Notes: generated by a model from the letters alone, not told the origin. 64,000 nucleotides of DNA from Actinomadura graeca (GCF_019175365.1 NZ_CP059572.1:5022001-5086000); one strand, 5' to 3'. Counted from the stretch's first letter, positions 8,732-18,159 are shown. Numbers and translations are program-made.

Positions 8732-9586
8732 ATGTCCGCCACCTCACCGTCGTCCAGCGCCCAGCAGGCCCGGCGCGCCCTCGCCGGCCGCCTCCGCGAG
8801 CTGCGCCTCGACGCGGGCCTGACCGGCCGGGACCTCGCCGCCCGGGCCGGGTGGCACCGCACCAAGGTCAGCAAGATCGAGCACGCGTCCCGGGCCCCGA
8901 GCGGCGAGGACGTCCGGACGTGGTGCCGGGTGTGCGGGGCCGCCGACCAGACCGCCGACCTCATCGCCGCGCTCCGCGCCGTCGAGGGCGCGTTCATCGA
9001 GTGGAGGCGGCTCCAGCGGTCCGGGCTCCGGCGCCTCCAGGAATCCCGGATGGGCCTGTACGAGCGGACCCGCGTCTTCCGGATCTACGAGCCGGGGATC
9101 ATGCCCGGGCTGCTCCAGACGCCCGGCTACGTGCGGGCCGTCCTCACCAAGGTCGGCTCGTTCCGCAACAGCCCGACCGCGGACCTCGACGACGCGGTCG
9201 ACGCGCGCGTCGCCCGCCAGCGGGTGCTGCGGGAGGGCGACCACCGGTTCGCGTTCCTCGTGGAGGAGTCCGCCCTGTGGAGCCGCCTCGGGGGCGCGGA
9301 GGTGCTGGCGGAGCAGCTCGCGCACCTCGTCCGCGTCACGCGGTTGCCGACGGTGTCCTTCGGGGTGATCCCGGCGGACGCCGAGCGGACGCTCTGGCCC
9401 GTCGAGGGCTTCTGGATGTTCGACCAGGAGCGCGTGTCGGTGGAGACGGTCTCAGGGTGGCTCACCATCACGCAGCCCGCCGAGATCGCCCTGTACGCGT
9501 CCGCGTTCGAGGAACTGGCCCGCCCGGCCGTCCACGGCGCGGCGGCGCGCGAGCTGATCACCAGGGTGCGGGACACCCTGCTGTGA
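8732..9586 (+). CDS. XRE-family transcriptional regulator with DUF5753 domain
   Basis: 284 residues. The N-terminal helix-turn-helix covers about residues 15-70 (RELRLDAGLTGRDLAARAGW, then HRTKVSKIEH). The remainder is the DUF5753 domain, recognisable by YEPGIMPGLLQTPGYVRAV, RQRVL, FLVEESAL and the TVSFGVIP strand. Such proteins are typical of Streptomyces and relatives and regulate neighbouring small genes or development. It follows the DUF6879 gene by 22 bp and is likely in the same transcript. Confidence 0.92.
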   Translation: MSATSPSSSAQQARRALAGRLRELRLDAGLTGRDLAARAGWHRTKVSKIEHASRAPSGEDVRTWCRVCGAADQTADLIAALRAVEGAFIEWRRLQRSGLRRLQESRMGLYERTRVFRIYEPGIMPGLLQTPGYVRAVLTKVGSFRNSPTADLDDAVDARVARQRVLREGDHRFAFLVEESALWSRLGGAEVLAEQLAHLVRVTRLPTVSFGVIPADAERTLWPVEGFWMFDQERVSVETVSGWLTITQPAEIALYASAFEELARPAVHGAAARELITRVRDTLL

Positions 9587-9690
9587 AAGTCGCGTGCCAC
9601 ACTTCGGCACACCCGTGGCCGTCCGCGCGATCCCGTACCTAGCGTGTTCGTTGAGACACAGTGCGTGATCGTCAGTGAAGGGGGTTCGAC

Positions 9691-10002
9691 GTGGAGTCCT
9701 TGGAACGGCCGCGCGAGGCCGACGCCGGGCAGGTGATCGAGCCGGACGGCGCCGGCCGGCTGGCGGGACTGGCCGGGACACTGCGCGGCCAGCGCCTGAC
9801 GGCCGACATCGTGGGCGGGCGCCTGCGGGTCGCGGACGGCCCGGACGGCGAGGGCGTCGTGCTGGACTGCCGCCGCCGGGCCAGCGACGGCGACCAGTGG
9901 TGGTTCACCTGGGCGGACGGGATCTGGCTGTGCGAGGCCGACCATCCGATGGACGCGGTGGTCGCGGTGAAGGGGGCCCTGCGGCGGCCGCCGCCCCCGT
10001 GA
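9691..10002 (+). CDS. Small hypothetical protein
   Basis: 103 residues from a GTG with AAGGGGG about 7 bp upstream. The central part (LTADIVGGRLRVADGP, then WWFTWADGIWLCEADHPMDA) looks like a small alpha/beta domain with conserved tryptophans, of the sort found beside DUF5753 regulators in actinomycetes. No function can be assigned. It faces the lipoprotein gene on the minus strand. Confidence 0.65.
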   Translation: MESLERPREADAGQVIEPDGAGRLAGLAGTLRGQRLTADIVGGRLRVADGPDGEGVVLDCRRRASDGDQWWFTWADGIWLCEADHPMDAVVAVKGALRRPPPP

Positions 10003-10030
10003 CCGCCGCCGCGGCCGCGTGCGGCACGGG

Positions 10031-10927
10031 TCACCGGGGTGGGCCCTGGAGCCGGGCGGCTCTCTCCAGCAGGGCCCTCTTCGCCCGCGCCGCCGCCGCC
10101 AGCCCGCTCCGGTGACGTCCGATGAGCTCTGTCTGGCGAGCGGCCTCCACGGACGACCAGACCTCGACCAGGTGACCTTCGCTCTTGCACCGGACGTCGG
10201 TGGCGGCCACGGTCCTTTCCAGCTCGGACGGGGCGCCGCCCTGGAAGCGCGGGTCCTTCGGCGGGTCGAGGGGACCGGGGTAGGCGAAGCCGTGGCCGCG
10301 CATGCACAGCGACCATCGCGCCACGGCGGAGCGGACGCGGGCGTCCCCGGCGGAGCTGTGGAAGCCCTCGTCCGACAGCGACTGCGCGAGGCCCTGGTCG
10401 GCGTGGGAGGCGCCGTAGAGCCGGTCGCGGGCCTGCCCGGCGCAGCCGCCCTTCGGGATCTCGCGTCCGTCGGGGGACCGCTCCTTGTCACCGGTCAGGA
10501 CGGTCCGCTCCTCGGGCGTCGGGGGCTTGTAGGCCGCCGTGCGGCCGGGCTGTTCCAGGCGGTAGCCGCTGCTTCTCGCGCGGTCCAGGTCGGCCAGGCC
10601 GTAACGGCGTTCGTTCCAGCTCCTCAGGAGCGCCTTGCCCTGGCCGGCCACCGGCGGGAAGTCGTGTCCGAACGTGCTCATGCACTGCCGCACCACGCGG
10701 CGGTAGGCGTCGGTGACGGCGGTCGTCTCGGCGGGGGACAGCAGGTAGTCGTCCAAGGGAAGCCGGAACGTCGCCGCTTCCCGGGCGGCGGGCGAGGGTC
10801 GCGCGGCTCGCTGTCCGGGTGGCCCGGAGGAACCGCCGGAACAGCCGGAGACGAGACCTCCGAGCAGCAGATGCGCCGCCAGGACGCCTCGCAGGGTCGG
10901 AGATCGGCGGGACGGGCGTGACCACAT
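10031..10927 (-). CDS. Secreted lipoprotein of unknown function
   Basis: 298 residues from an ATG at 10927. The N-terminus has a basic region, a hydrophobic stretch LRGVLAAHLLLGGLVSGCSG and a lipobox LVSGC, so the mature protein would be lipid-modified on the outer face of the membrane. The mature part carries YRRVVRQCMSTFGHDFP and WSLCMRGHGFAYPGP, two Cys-Met/His motifs common in actinomycete extracytoplasmic proteins of unknown role. An upstream in-frame extension exists but lacks the signal features. Confidence 0.85.
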   Translation of the reverse strand: MWSRPSRRSPTLRGVLAAHLLLGGLVSGCSGGSSGPPGQRAARPSPAAREAATFRLPLDDYLLSPAETTAVTDAYRRVVRQCMSTFGHDFPPVAGQGKALLRSWNERRYGLADLDRARSSGYRLEQPGRTAAYKPPTPEERTVLTGDKERSPDGREIPKGGCAGQARDRLYGASHADQGLAQSLSDEGFHSSAGDARVRSAVARWSLCMRGHGFAYPGPLDPPKDPRFQGGAPSELERTVAATDVRCKSEGHLVEVWSSVEAARQTELIGRHRSGLAAAARAKRALLERAARLQGPPR

Positions 10928-10957
10928 GACGCCTTCCTCGGCGGTGGACGCGGCGGC

Positions 10958-10992
10958 AAGGCGGCCGGCCCGGGGGACGGGCCGGCCGCCTT
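10958..10992 (-). terminator. Strong hairpin, likely terminator of the I36 gene
   Basis: Perfect 14-bp arms (AAGGCGGCCGGCCC at 10958-10971 and its complement at 10979-10992) with a 7-nt loop. It lies between the minus-strand I36 gene, which stops at 11052, and the lipoprotein start. There is no T-run, which is usual in high-GC actinomycetes. Confidence 0.7.
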
Positions 10993-11051
10993 GGACTCGG
11001 TGCGCGCCCGGTTTCATGCGCGCTGGAATTCCCGCGTCGTGCGAATCGGGA

Positions 11052-11522
11052 TCAGGAGAAGTACAGCGATTCGACGTTGCCGCGGTAGGTGACGTTGAAA
11101 GCGCCGCCACTGTTGGGAACGAAACCGGCGCAGCTGCCGGTGTAGTTGACGTCGGTGCAGATGACCGCGCTCCGGGTGGCGTCGTTGTTCCGCCCGAACC
11201 TGGAGTTGTTGGCGACCACCGTGCCCTGGCCGGTGCCCGGCGACAGGTAGACGTTGTCGAAGAGGTTGGGGTCGTTGACGGCGAAGTCGGAGAAGCTCTG
11301 CGTGGCCAGAATGTTCTGGTACAGGCAGAATTCACCGCCGGTGCAGACGCCGTCCTGGTGGCCTAGGAGCGCCGATCCCGCCCGCGTGGTGTTCGCGGCG
11401 GAAGCTCCGGTGGCAGCCTGCGCGGGAGCCGGCAGAACCAGTGCGGCGATGGCTCCGATTCCGAACGCCGCGGTGACCGATCGGCGGAGCCGGCGTCGGC
11501 CCGGCTTTGTCTCGGTGGACAT
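11052..11522 (-). CDS. Secreted peptidase inhibitor family I36-like protein
   Basis: 156 residues with an ATG at 11522 and AGAGGGG upstream. The signal peptide has an RRRLRR n-region, a hydrophobic core FGIGAIAALVLPAPAQA and a likely AQA-A cleavage site. The mature part has CTGGEFCLYQN, NLFDNVYLSPG, and CTDVNYTGSCAGF with paired cysteines, the crystallin-like pattern of the I36 family (for example the Streptomyces metalloproteinase inhibitor SmpI). Inhibitory activity itself is not proven by sequence. Confidence 0.85.
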   Translation of the reverse strand: MSTETKPGRRRLRRSVTAAFGIGAIAALVLPAPAQAATGASAANTTRAGSALLGHQDGVCTGGEFCLYQNILATQSFSDFAVNDPNLFDNVYLSPGTGQGTVVANNSRFGRNNDATRSAVICTDVNYTGSCAGFVPNSGGAFNVTYRGNVESLYFS

Positions 11523-11890
11523 GACATACCCCTCTGAATGAGATCGCGATTCCGGATTCGTCTCGGTTTTTCGCCGATTGAGGTGACGCTCCTTTCGGGC
11601 GGATAGGAAATCGCTGACAGGGCAAAGATTGGCACGGGCGGCGCGCAATGGTCTTCGTGAGTCGTGAGCAACGCCGCCGGGAGCGCGGACGCCGTTGGTG
11701 AGACGTCGCAAACCGCCGCTCACCGCTGAGACGGACGCCCCTGTCGCGCGAACCCACCCGGTCTCCGGGCCCGCGGAGACCGCCGGGTGACGGTGTGCAG
11801 GCCGGGCGGTGTGATCCGGGAGAACGTCCGCGGAGGCTGAACGATGCGGGGGGTTACGCCGTACAGCCTGGTGACGTGTGACTTTCCGGG
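11523..11890. other. Intergenic region
   Basis: About 370 bp between the divergent I36 and anti-sigma-type genes. It must hold both promoters. I see no gene, repeat or clear operator here. Confidence 0.5.
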
Positions 11891-12406
11891 ATGGAGGGGG
11901 CCGTCGCCGTGGGTGTCGAGGACGCGTCCCGACTCGTTGCCGGGTGTGCCGGGCGGCGGGGAGGCGGTGCCGTGGGCGGGCCGGGGGTGCTCGGCGAGGT
12001 GACGTTGCCGGGCGTGCGGCGGTCGGTCGCGTACGCGCGGGGCTTCGTCAGGGAACTGGCGGGCGGGTACGAGCGGCTGGACGATCTGGTGATGGTGGTG
12101 AGCGAGACGGTCGCGAACGCGATCACGCACACCGCGTCGGGGCTGGAGGGCGGCCGGGTGCGGGTGGTGCTCGCCGCCGGGCCGGACTGCTACCGGCTGG
12201 AGGTCACCGACGACGGCGCGGCCGGCGGGCGGCCGTTCGTCAAGGACGAGACCGGCGCCGAGACCGGCCGCGGGATGCGGATCGTGGCGGGCCTGGCATC
12301 GCGGTGGGGGTTCCGGACGGAGGGCGCGCGCACGGTGGTGTGGGCGGAGTTCCCGGCCCCGGCCGTGGACGGCCGCGGCCGGGAGACGGTCGGCGACCCC
12401 GGCTGA
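11891..12406 (+). CDS. Anti-sigma-type ATP-binding protein (HATPase_c_2 family)
   Basis: 171 residues. It is a stand-alone GHKL ATPase with N-box ETVANAITH, G1 EVTDDG and G2 GRGMRIV, lacking any sensor or HisKA domain. This is the RsbW/SpoIIAB-like class that actinomycetes use to sequester sigma factors or as regulators of antibiotic and morphological control. The N-terminal 35 residues are not conserved, so a later GTG/ATG start is possible. No partner sigma or anti-anti-sigma gene is adjacent. Confidence 0.85.
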   Translation: MEGAVAVGVEDASRLVAGCAGRRGGGAVGGPGVLGEVTLPGVRRSVAYARGFVRELAGGYERLDDLVMVVSETVANAITHTASGLEGGRVRVVLAAGPDCYRLEVTDDGAAGGRPFVKDETGAETGRGMRIVAGLASRWGFRTEGARTVVWAEFPAPAVDGRGRETVGDPG

Positions 12407-12532
12407 GCCGCCGCGCCGGCATCCGCCGGGCGTTGCGCCGCGTGCTCGCGCGGTGGTGGACGGCGTCGATGGCGCGATCCGTGGGGTACCGGTCGTTGAC
12501 GCCATGAGGAGCGGACGGCGAGCCTGGGAGGC

Positions 12533-13486
12533 ATGCAGCGCGTCGCGTTCGTGATCTACGAGGGGTTCCACTCGCTCGACCTGACCGGCCCGCACGAGGT
12601 GTTCCACTTCACCGGGCGGTACGAGTGCCTGGTCGTGGCGTCCGAGGCGGGTCCCGTCCGGGCGAGCAGCGGGCTGCCCGTGCACGCCTCGCACGGGGTC
12701 CGGGACGTGCCGCCGGGCGGCGTCGACACGCTGATGGTCATCGGCGGGAGGGGCGTCGACCGCGCGCGGGACGACACGGCGCTCACCGCCTGGATCGCCG
12801 CCGCCGCGAGGACGGCGCGGCGCGTCACGTCGGTGTGCAGCGGGGTGCTGCTGCTGGCCGACGCCGGGCTGCTGGACGGCCGCCGGGTCACCACGCACTG
12901 GGGCCGCGAGCGGCAGCTCAGGGACGAGTACCCGGGGCTGGCCGTCGACTGCGACCCGATCTACATCCGGGACGGGCGGTTCTGGACGTCCGCCGGGGTC
13001 ACCGCGGGGATGGACCTCGCGCTCGCCCTGGTCGAGAACGACCACGGCCGGGACGTCGCGCACGCGGTGGCCCGGGAGCTGGTGATGTTCCTGCGGCGGC
13101 CCGGCAGCCAGTCGCAGTTCAGCGTCCCGCTGTGGTCGGCGCAGCCGTCCTCCGACCCGATCCGGGCGGCGGTGGCGGCGGTCCAGGCCGACCCGGGCGC
13201 CCGGCACAGCGTCGCCGACCTGGCCGGGCGGTCGGGGCTCAGCGCGCGGCACCTCCAGCGCCGGTTCACCGCCGAGCTGGGCGTGCCGCCCGCCGCGTAC
13301 GTCGAGCGGGTGCGGGTGGAGGCGGCGCGGCGGGCGCTCGCGGAGGGCGAGGAGCCCGTCGAGACGCTGGCCCGCCGGCTCGGCTTCGGGACGGGCGAGA
13401 CGCTGCGCCGCGCCTTCCACCGGCAGGTCGGCGTCGCCCCGTCCGACTACAGGGACCGTTTCCGAGGAATGAGGGAGTTCGCATGA
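12533..13486 (+). CDS. GlxA-type transcriptional regulator (DJ-1/PfpI domain plus AraC HTH)
   Basis: 317 residues. The N-terminal class-I glutamine amidotransferase-like domain has the nucleophile-elbow sequence TSVCSGVLLLADAGLL and GGRGVDRARDD. The C-terminal AraC helix-turn-helix pair is seen in VADLAGRSGLSARHLQRRF and VETLARRLGFGTGETLRRAF. Such regulators usually activate genes next to them. Its stop overlaps the start of the next gene by 4 bp (ATGA), and the next gene encodes a homologue of its own N-terminal domain. Confidence 0.93.
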   Translation: MQRVAFVIYEGFHSLDLTGPHEVFHFTGRYECLVVASEAGPVRASSGLPVHASHGVRDVPPGGVDTLMVIGGRGVDRARDDTALTAWIAAAARTARRVTSVCSGVLLLADAGLLDGRRVTTHWGRERQLRDEYPGLAVDCDPIYIRDGRFWTSAGVTAGMDLALALVENDHGRDVAHAVARELVMFLRRPGSQSQFSVPLWSAQPSSDPIRAAVAAVQADPGARHSVADLAGRSGLSARHLQRRFTAELGVPPAAYVERVRVEAARRALAEGEEPVETLARRLGFGTGETLRRAFHRQVGVAPSDYRDRFRGMREFA

Positions 13487-14106
13487 CCACGTACGGGCTG
13501 CTGGTCTTCGACGAGGCCGAGGAACTCGACTTCGCGGGTCCATGGGAGGTGTTCACGGCGTCGGCGATGGTGCGCGACCAGGGCGACAGGGCGATGCTCC
13601 TCGCGGAGCGGTCCGGGCCCGTCCGGTGCGCCAAGGGGCTGCGCGTCCTGCCCGACCACACCCTGGACGACCACCCGGGGCTGGACGTGCTGCTCGTCCC
13701 CGGCGGCCGGGGCGCGCGCGAGACCGAGCCGTCGAACCCGGTGGTGACGGGCTGGATCGCCGAGACCGCCGAGCGGGCCCGGTGGGTGACGAGCGTGTGC
13801 ACCGGCGCGTTCCTGCTCCACGCGGCGGGTGTCGCCAAGGGGCGGCGCGTGGCCACGCACTGGTCCGCGGAGGACCGGCTGGAGTCCCTGGGCGGCGTGA
13901 CCGTCGTCCGCGACGCCCGGTACGTCGTCGACGGGAACCTGGTCACCAGCCAGGGCGTGTCGGCGGGCATCGACATGGCTCTGTGGCTGATCGGGCGGAT
14001 CCACGGGCGCGACCACGCGCGCACGGTCCGCCGCTACATCCAGTACGACCCCGCCCCGCCCTACCTTGCCGACGAGCCCACCGGCCGGGACGAGGAGCCT
14101 TCCTAG
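13483..14106 (+). CDS. DJ-1/PfpI family protein
   Basis: 207 residues starting MTTYGLLVFDEAEELDFAGP. The conserved cysteine lies in VTSVCTGAFLLHAAGV, and GGRGARETEP precedes it. It corresponds to the N-terminal domain of the upstream GlxA regulator without its HTH. Members include isonitrile hydratase-like and stress proteins; the specific activity is unknown. It is coupled to the regulator by an ATGA overlap and its stop overlaps the stop of the convergent gene at 14103. Confidence 0.9.
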   Translation: MTTYGLLVFDEAEELDFAGPWEVFTASAMVRDQGDRAMLLAERSGPVRCAKGLRVLPDHTLDDHPGLDVLLVPGGRGARETEPSNPVVTGWIAETAERARWVTSVCTGAFLLHAAGVAKGRRVATHWSAEDRLESLGGVTVVRDARYVVDGNLVTSQGVSAGIDMALWLIGRIHGRDHARTVRRYIQYDPAPPYLADEPTGRDEEPS

Positions 14107-14954
14107 GGGTCGAAGATGTCGGCGGCGCCCATCGCCACGCGGGCGCGGACGTCGTCGGCCGTCATCGCCTGCCCCGAGCCGCCCCGGACCATCAGCGGCC
14201 AGTGCTCCGCCGCGGCCTCCACCAGCTCGGCGGCCAGCAGCTGGGACGGCGTCCCCTCGAAGATCTCCAGGACCACGGCGGTGTAGGGGGGCGGCCCCAG
14301 GACCGCGTCGTGCAGGGCCGCCGCCGACGGGTCCACGGGCGGGGCGCCCGGCGGCCGGAGACGCACCCACACCCACGCACCGGCACGTTCCAGGACGGCG
14401 TCCGCGCGATCGTCCGGGGCGAGCCGTCCGCCGAGGGACCGGACGATCCGCGCGAACCGCTCAGGGGTGACGCCGCCCGGCAGCAGCAGCGTCGCCTCGT
14501 CCACCCGGGTGCGGCGCCGTCCGGGCAGGGGTGCCTCGCGGTCCTCCGGCCGGAAGAAGCCCGACCGGCGCCGCGCCAGCCGCCGGTACAGCTCCGCGAC
14601 GGTGATCACGGCCTCCCCGAAGTCGCGGATCGCGAGGGGCCAGCGGTCGGCGGCGGCCAGCACGATCTCCGCGGCGATCCACTCGCTCTCGCGGCCCGGG
14701 AGCACCTCCAGCACGATCCGGGTGCGCGGCGGCGCGCCGAGGGCCCGCGCGCACTCCTCCCGCAGGGCCGCCGCGCGGATCGGCTCGTCCGGCGGGAACG
14801 GGTAGACGACCACGGCGCCGTCCCCGCGGACGAGGACCGTCACGTCGGGCGCGCCCGCCGCGGGCTGGGGCTCCCCGCCCAGCGACACCACCAGGTCGCG
14901 GATCTCCCCGGACCCGATCGCCGCGCTGGACACGAGGTGGAGGTCGGCGGACAC
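14103..14954 (-). CDS. Hypothetical protein with internal duplication
   Basis: 283 residues from a GTG at 14954. I do not recognise the family. Two halves are clearly related: residues near 75-115 (TRIVLEVLPGRESEWIAAEI, then AADRWPLAIRD) and near 220-260 (TAVVLEIFEGTPSQLLAAEL, then AAEHWPLMVRG), each preceded by a LGGxxxP segment. No signal peptide or membrane segment is seen. The start lies 1 bp after the stop of the arginase-family gene, so the two are very likely one operon. Confidence 0.75.
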   Translation of the reverse strand: MSADLHLVSSAAIGSGEIRDLVVSLGGEPQPAAGAPDVTVLVRGDGAVVVYPFPPDEPIRAAALREECARALGAPPRTRIVLEVLPGRESEWIAAEIVLAAADRWPLAIRDFGEAVITVAELYRRLARRRSGFFRPEDREAPLPGRRRTRVDEATLLLPGGVTPERFARIVRSLGGRLAPDDRADAVLERAGAWVWVRLRPPGAPPVDPSAAALHDAVLGPPPYTAVVLEIFEGTPSQLLAAELVEAAAEHWPLMVRGGSGQAMTADDVRARVAMGAADIFDP

Positions 14955-14955
14955 C

Positions 14956-15885
14956 TCAGGGGGGCGCGTCGGCCGACGCGGTGGTCAGTGCGGTGGTCAG
15001 CGCGGACGTCAGGGCGGCGCCCGCGGTGCCGTCCGGGTCGAGCTCCGGATCGTAGATGCCGACGTGCAGGCCCACCGCGCGGGGGCTGGCCAGCAGCGTC
15101 GCCAGGACGGACGTCAGCTCCGCGAACGACAGCCCGTCCGGGTTCGGCGAGTCGACCGCCGGCATGACCGACCTGTCGAGGATGTCGGCGTCCAGGTGGA
15201 TCCAGAAACCCTCGATCGGCGCGTCCTCCAGATGGGCCCGCGCCGCCCGCGCCGCCGCGTCCGCGCCGTGCTCGCGGACGTACTCGATCGGGTACCGGTC
15301 GATGCGGGAGGTGTCGAAGGCGGCCAGGTCGGAGTCCGCGTGGTCCTCCGGCTCCCGCTGGACGCCGATGTGCGCGACGTGCTCCTCCGCGACGTAGGGG
15401 CGCAGGCCGTCGAGGTCGGTGAGCGCGCCGGGGCCGTGGCCGGTGACGAGGCCGAGCGCCAGCCCGCCCGCCGTGAGCCGCCCCGCGTGGGCGGCCGGGT
15501 CGAGGCGCGGCGAGTAGTCGTCGTGACCGTCCAGATGCGCCAGCCCGTAGGTGCCGCGGGCGCGCAGCGCCAGCATCGGCCCGAGCAGGATGCTGCAGTC
15601 GCCGCCCAGCACGAGCGGGAAGCGCCCCGCGTCCAGCAGCCCGCCCACGCGTGCCGCGAGCCGCGCCGAGTACTCCGCCAGCGCGGGCCCGTTCAGGTAG
15701 CCGGTCGTGTGGTCGGGACCGAAGACGTAGGGCGGCGGATCGACGCGCCCGGCGTCCTCCGCCCCCGCACGCCCTGCGATGCCGTGCTCGCGCAGCGCGC
15801 GGGCGAGGCCGCGCACGCCGGGCTCGTGACCCTCGCGCGGCGGCCGTAGGCCGAGGTTGGAGGGGGCGTCCAGCACCGAGATCAC
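14956..15885 (-). CDS. Arginase/agmatinase/formiminoglutamase-family hydrolase
   Basis: 309 residues from a GTG at 15885 (another GTG at 15876 has better ribosome-site spacing). Metal-site motifs are recognisable: GGDCS where arginases have GGDHS, HLDGHDD for the DAHxD motif, and HLDADILD for the SxDxD motif, followed by VDSPNPDGLS. The His to Cys change in the first motif is something I recall from an actinomycete subgroup, so activity on arginine is not assured. It diverges from the CocE gene with a 45-bp gap and is coupled to the duplicated-domain protein downstream. Confidence 0.85.
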   Translation of the reverse strand: MISVLDAPSNLGLRPPREGHEPGVRGLARALREHGIAGRAGAEDAGRVDPPPYVFGPDHTTGYLNGPALAEYSARLAARVGGLLDAGRFPLVLGGDCSILLGPMLALRARGTYGLAHLDGHDDYSPRLDPAAHAGRLTAGGLALGLVTGHGPGALTDLDGLRPYVAEEHVAHIGVQREPEDHADSDLAAFDTSRIDRYPIEYVREHGADAAARAARAHLEDAPIEGFWIHLDADILDRSVMPAVDSPNPDGLSFAELTSVLATLLASPRAVGLHVGIYDPELDPDGTAGAALTSALTTALTTASADAPP

Positions 15886-15930
15886 CCTTCGCAGCCTAAC
15901 GTTGAGGGTCGAACACGCGGAGGAATTTCG

Positions 15931-17562
15931 ATGACCGTTCTGGGCCGCCTGACCGACCGGATCCTCGGCCTGCCCGTGGCCCCGGCGCATGACACGCCGC
16001 CGCCCCCCGGGGTCGCGCGCGATCTGCGGGTGCCGATGCCGGACGGCGTGACGCTGCTCGCCGACGTGCACCGCCCGCGCGGCACCGGCCCGCTGCCCGC
16101 CGTCCTCATCCGCACCCCGTACGGCAAGGGGCAGGCGCTCGTGCGGCTGTTCGCGGGCGTCCTCGTCCGGCGGGGCTTCCAGGTCGTCGTGCAGGACGTG
16201 CGGGGGGTGGGCGGCTCCGGCGGCGAGTTCCGCGCCTTCCACGACGAGCGGGAGGACGGGCTCGCCACGCTCGCGTGGCTGCGCGCGCAGCCGTGGTGCG
16301 ACGGCCGGGTCGCGACGGTCGGCGCCAGCTACCTCGGCTTCACCCAGTGGGCGGTCGCGCCCTACGCCGACCCGCCCCTGGAGGCGATGGGCCTCGGCAT
16401 CACCGCGTCCGAGTTCGTCAGCTCCTTCTACCCGGGCGGCGCGCTGGCCCTGCACAACACGCTCGTATGGTCGTCGCTCATGGGCGTCCGGGCCGGCCGC
16501 CGCGGGGAGGAGGGGGCGCGGGACGGGCGGCGCCCGCTGCACGACCGGCGCGTGCGGCGCGCGATGCGGCACCTGCCGGTCGGCGAGGCCGACACCGCCG
16601 CGATCGGCCGCCCCGAGCCGTTCCTGCGCGAGGTCACCGCCAACGCCGAGCGGATCGCGTTCTGGGAGGCGACCGACCACAGCGCCCAGGTCGCCGCGAC
16701 CACCGCCCCCGCCAGCATGGTCACCGGCTGGTGGGACCCGTTCCTGCGCGGGCAGCTCCGCGACTTCGAGGCGCTCCAGGCCGCCGGCCGCCGGGCCCGC
16801 ATCACGATCGGGCCCTGGGGACACGACGCGAAGGCGCTGCGGGCCGTCCTCGCCGACCAGGTCTCCTGGCTGGACGCGCACCTGGGCGGGGACACCGCCG
16901 CGCTGCGCCGGGCGCCCGTCCGGCTGCACCTCCAGGGGTCGGGCCGCTGGCTGGACTTCGAAAGCTGGCCACCGCCCGGGACCGAGCCGACTCCGCTGCA
17001 CCTGTCGCACGGGCTGACCTGGGACGCGCCGTCCGGCACCGAGCCGGTCGCCTTCACCTATGACCCGCTCGACCTCACGCCGGGCGTCGGCGGCCCGCTC
17101 CTCTCACCGGGCAGGGCCGGACAGCGGGACAACGGCCGGATCGAGGCGCGCGGCGACGTCGCCGTCCTCACCGGCGCGCCCCTCGACCGTCCCCTCGACC
17201 TGATCGGCCCGGTGTCGGCGACCATCCACGTCCGGACGAGCACCGGCCACGGCGACCTGTTCGTCCGGCTCTGCGACGTCGACCCGCGGGGCGTGTCCCG
17301 CAACGTCACCGACGGCATCGTGCGGATCTCCTCGCCGGGACTCGTCCGCGCGGAGGTCGAGATGCACCCGACCGGCTACCGCTTCCACCGCGGGCACCGG
17401 CTCCGCGTGATGCTGGCGGGCGGGGCGTTCCCCCGCTTCGCGCGCAACCACGGCACCGGCGAGCCCGCCGCGCGGGCCGTGGCGTCCAAGCGCGTCCGCT
17501 TCGAGGTCCACCGCGACGCCGGGCACCCGTCGTCGCTGCTACTCCCCGTCTGGAACGGCTGA
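15931..17562 (+). CDS. CocE/NonD-family alpha/beta hydrolase (X-Pro dipeptidyl peptidase-like)
   Basis: 543 residues from an ATG preceded by GGAGGAA. The N-terminal hydrolase domain has [18 protein letters not shown] and the nucleophile elbow GASYLGF. The C-terminal jelly-roll domain, with [20 protein letters not shown] and the [10 protein letters not shown] end motif, is typical of cocaine esterase and related acyl hydrolases. The enzyme hydrolyses esters or amides; the natural substrate is unknown. Its last 24 bp overlap the 3' end of the convergent deformylase gene. Confidence 0.92.
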   Translation: MTVLGRLTDRILGLPVAPAHDTPPPPGVARDLRVPMPDGVTLLADVHRPRGTGPLPAVLIRTPYGKGQALVRLFAGVLVRRGFQVVVQDVRGVGGSGGEFRAFHDEREDGLATLAWLRAQPWCDGRVATVGASYLGFTQWAVAPYADPPLEAMGLGITASEFVSSFYPGGALALHNTLVWSSLMGVRAGRRGEEGARDGRRPLHDRRVRRAMRHLPVGEADTAAIGRPEPFLREVTANAERIAFWEATDHSAQVAATTAPASMVTGWWDPFLRGQLRDFEALQAAGRRARITIGPWGHDAKALRAVLADQVSWLDAHLGGDTAALRRAPVRLHLQGSGRWLDFESWPPPGTEPTPLHLSHGLTWDAPSGTEPVAFTYDPLDLTPGVGGPLLSPGRAGQRDNGRIEARGDVAVLTGAPLDRPLDLIGPVSATIHVRTSTGHGDLFVRLCDVDPRGVSRNVTDGIVRISSPGLVRAEVEMHPTGYRFHRGHRLRVMLAGGAFPRFARNHGTGEPAARAVASKRVRFEVHRDAGHPSSLLLPVWNG

Positions 17563-18159
17563 GGCGGACGCCGCCGCGGAGCCCTCCGCGGACGTCGCGG
17601 CGGGCTTCCCCGCGGCCTCCTCGGCGGCCTTCTCCGCGGCTTCGGCGCGCAGCCGCTCGTACTCCTTCAGCACCTTCTTGCGGGACCTCGCGGACAGCCG
17701 GTCGATGTAGACCTTCCCCTCCAGGTGGTCGGTCTCGTGCTGGAGGCAGCGCGCCAGCAGCCCCGTCCCCTCGACGGTGACCGGCTCCCCGCGCAGGTCG
17801 AAGCCGTGCACGGTCGCGTGGTCGGGACGCGCCAGCTTCGCGTACGGGCCGGGCACCGACAGGCACCCCTCGTCGCCCTCGTCCAGCCGCCGCCGGTCCA
17901 GCGGCGGAAGCTCCAGCACGGGGTTCACCACGACGCCCTTGTGGCGCTCGCCGTCCTCGTCGGGGCAGTCGTAGACGAAGATCCGCAGGTCCACCCCGAC
18001 CTGGTTGCCCGCGAGCCCGACGCCCTCCGCCGCGTACATGCTGGCGAACATGTCGTCGGCCAGCTCCGCGAGCGCCGCGTCGAACTCCTCGACCGGCCGG
18101 CACGCCTGATGCAGGACCGGGGTCCCCACCAGCGTGATGGCCCGCACTCGCCCAGTCAT
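17539..18159 (-). CDS. def: Peptide deformylase
   Basis: 206 residues from an ATG at 18159 with GGAGGAG about 8 bp upstream; an earlier in-frame ATG lacks such a site. All three deformylase motifs are present: [10 protein letters not shown] (motif 1), EGCLSVPG (motif 2, metal Cys) and QHETDHLEG (motif 3, HExxH). It removes the formyl group from nascent N-terminal methionine. The C-terminus has an extra Ala/Glu-rich tail of about 40 residues. It is not next to fmt or other translation genes, so it may be an additional copy. Confidence 0.95.
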   Translation of the reverse strand: MTGRVRAITLVGTPVLHQACRPVEEFDAALAELADDMFASMYAAEGVGLAGNQVGVDLRIFVYDCPDEDGERHKGVVVNPVLELPPLDRRRLDEGDEGCLSVPGPYAKLARPDHATVHGFDLRGEPVTVEGTGLLARCLQHETDHLEGKVYIDRLSARSRKKVLKEYERLRAEAAEKAAEEAAGKPAATSAEGSAAASASAVPDGE

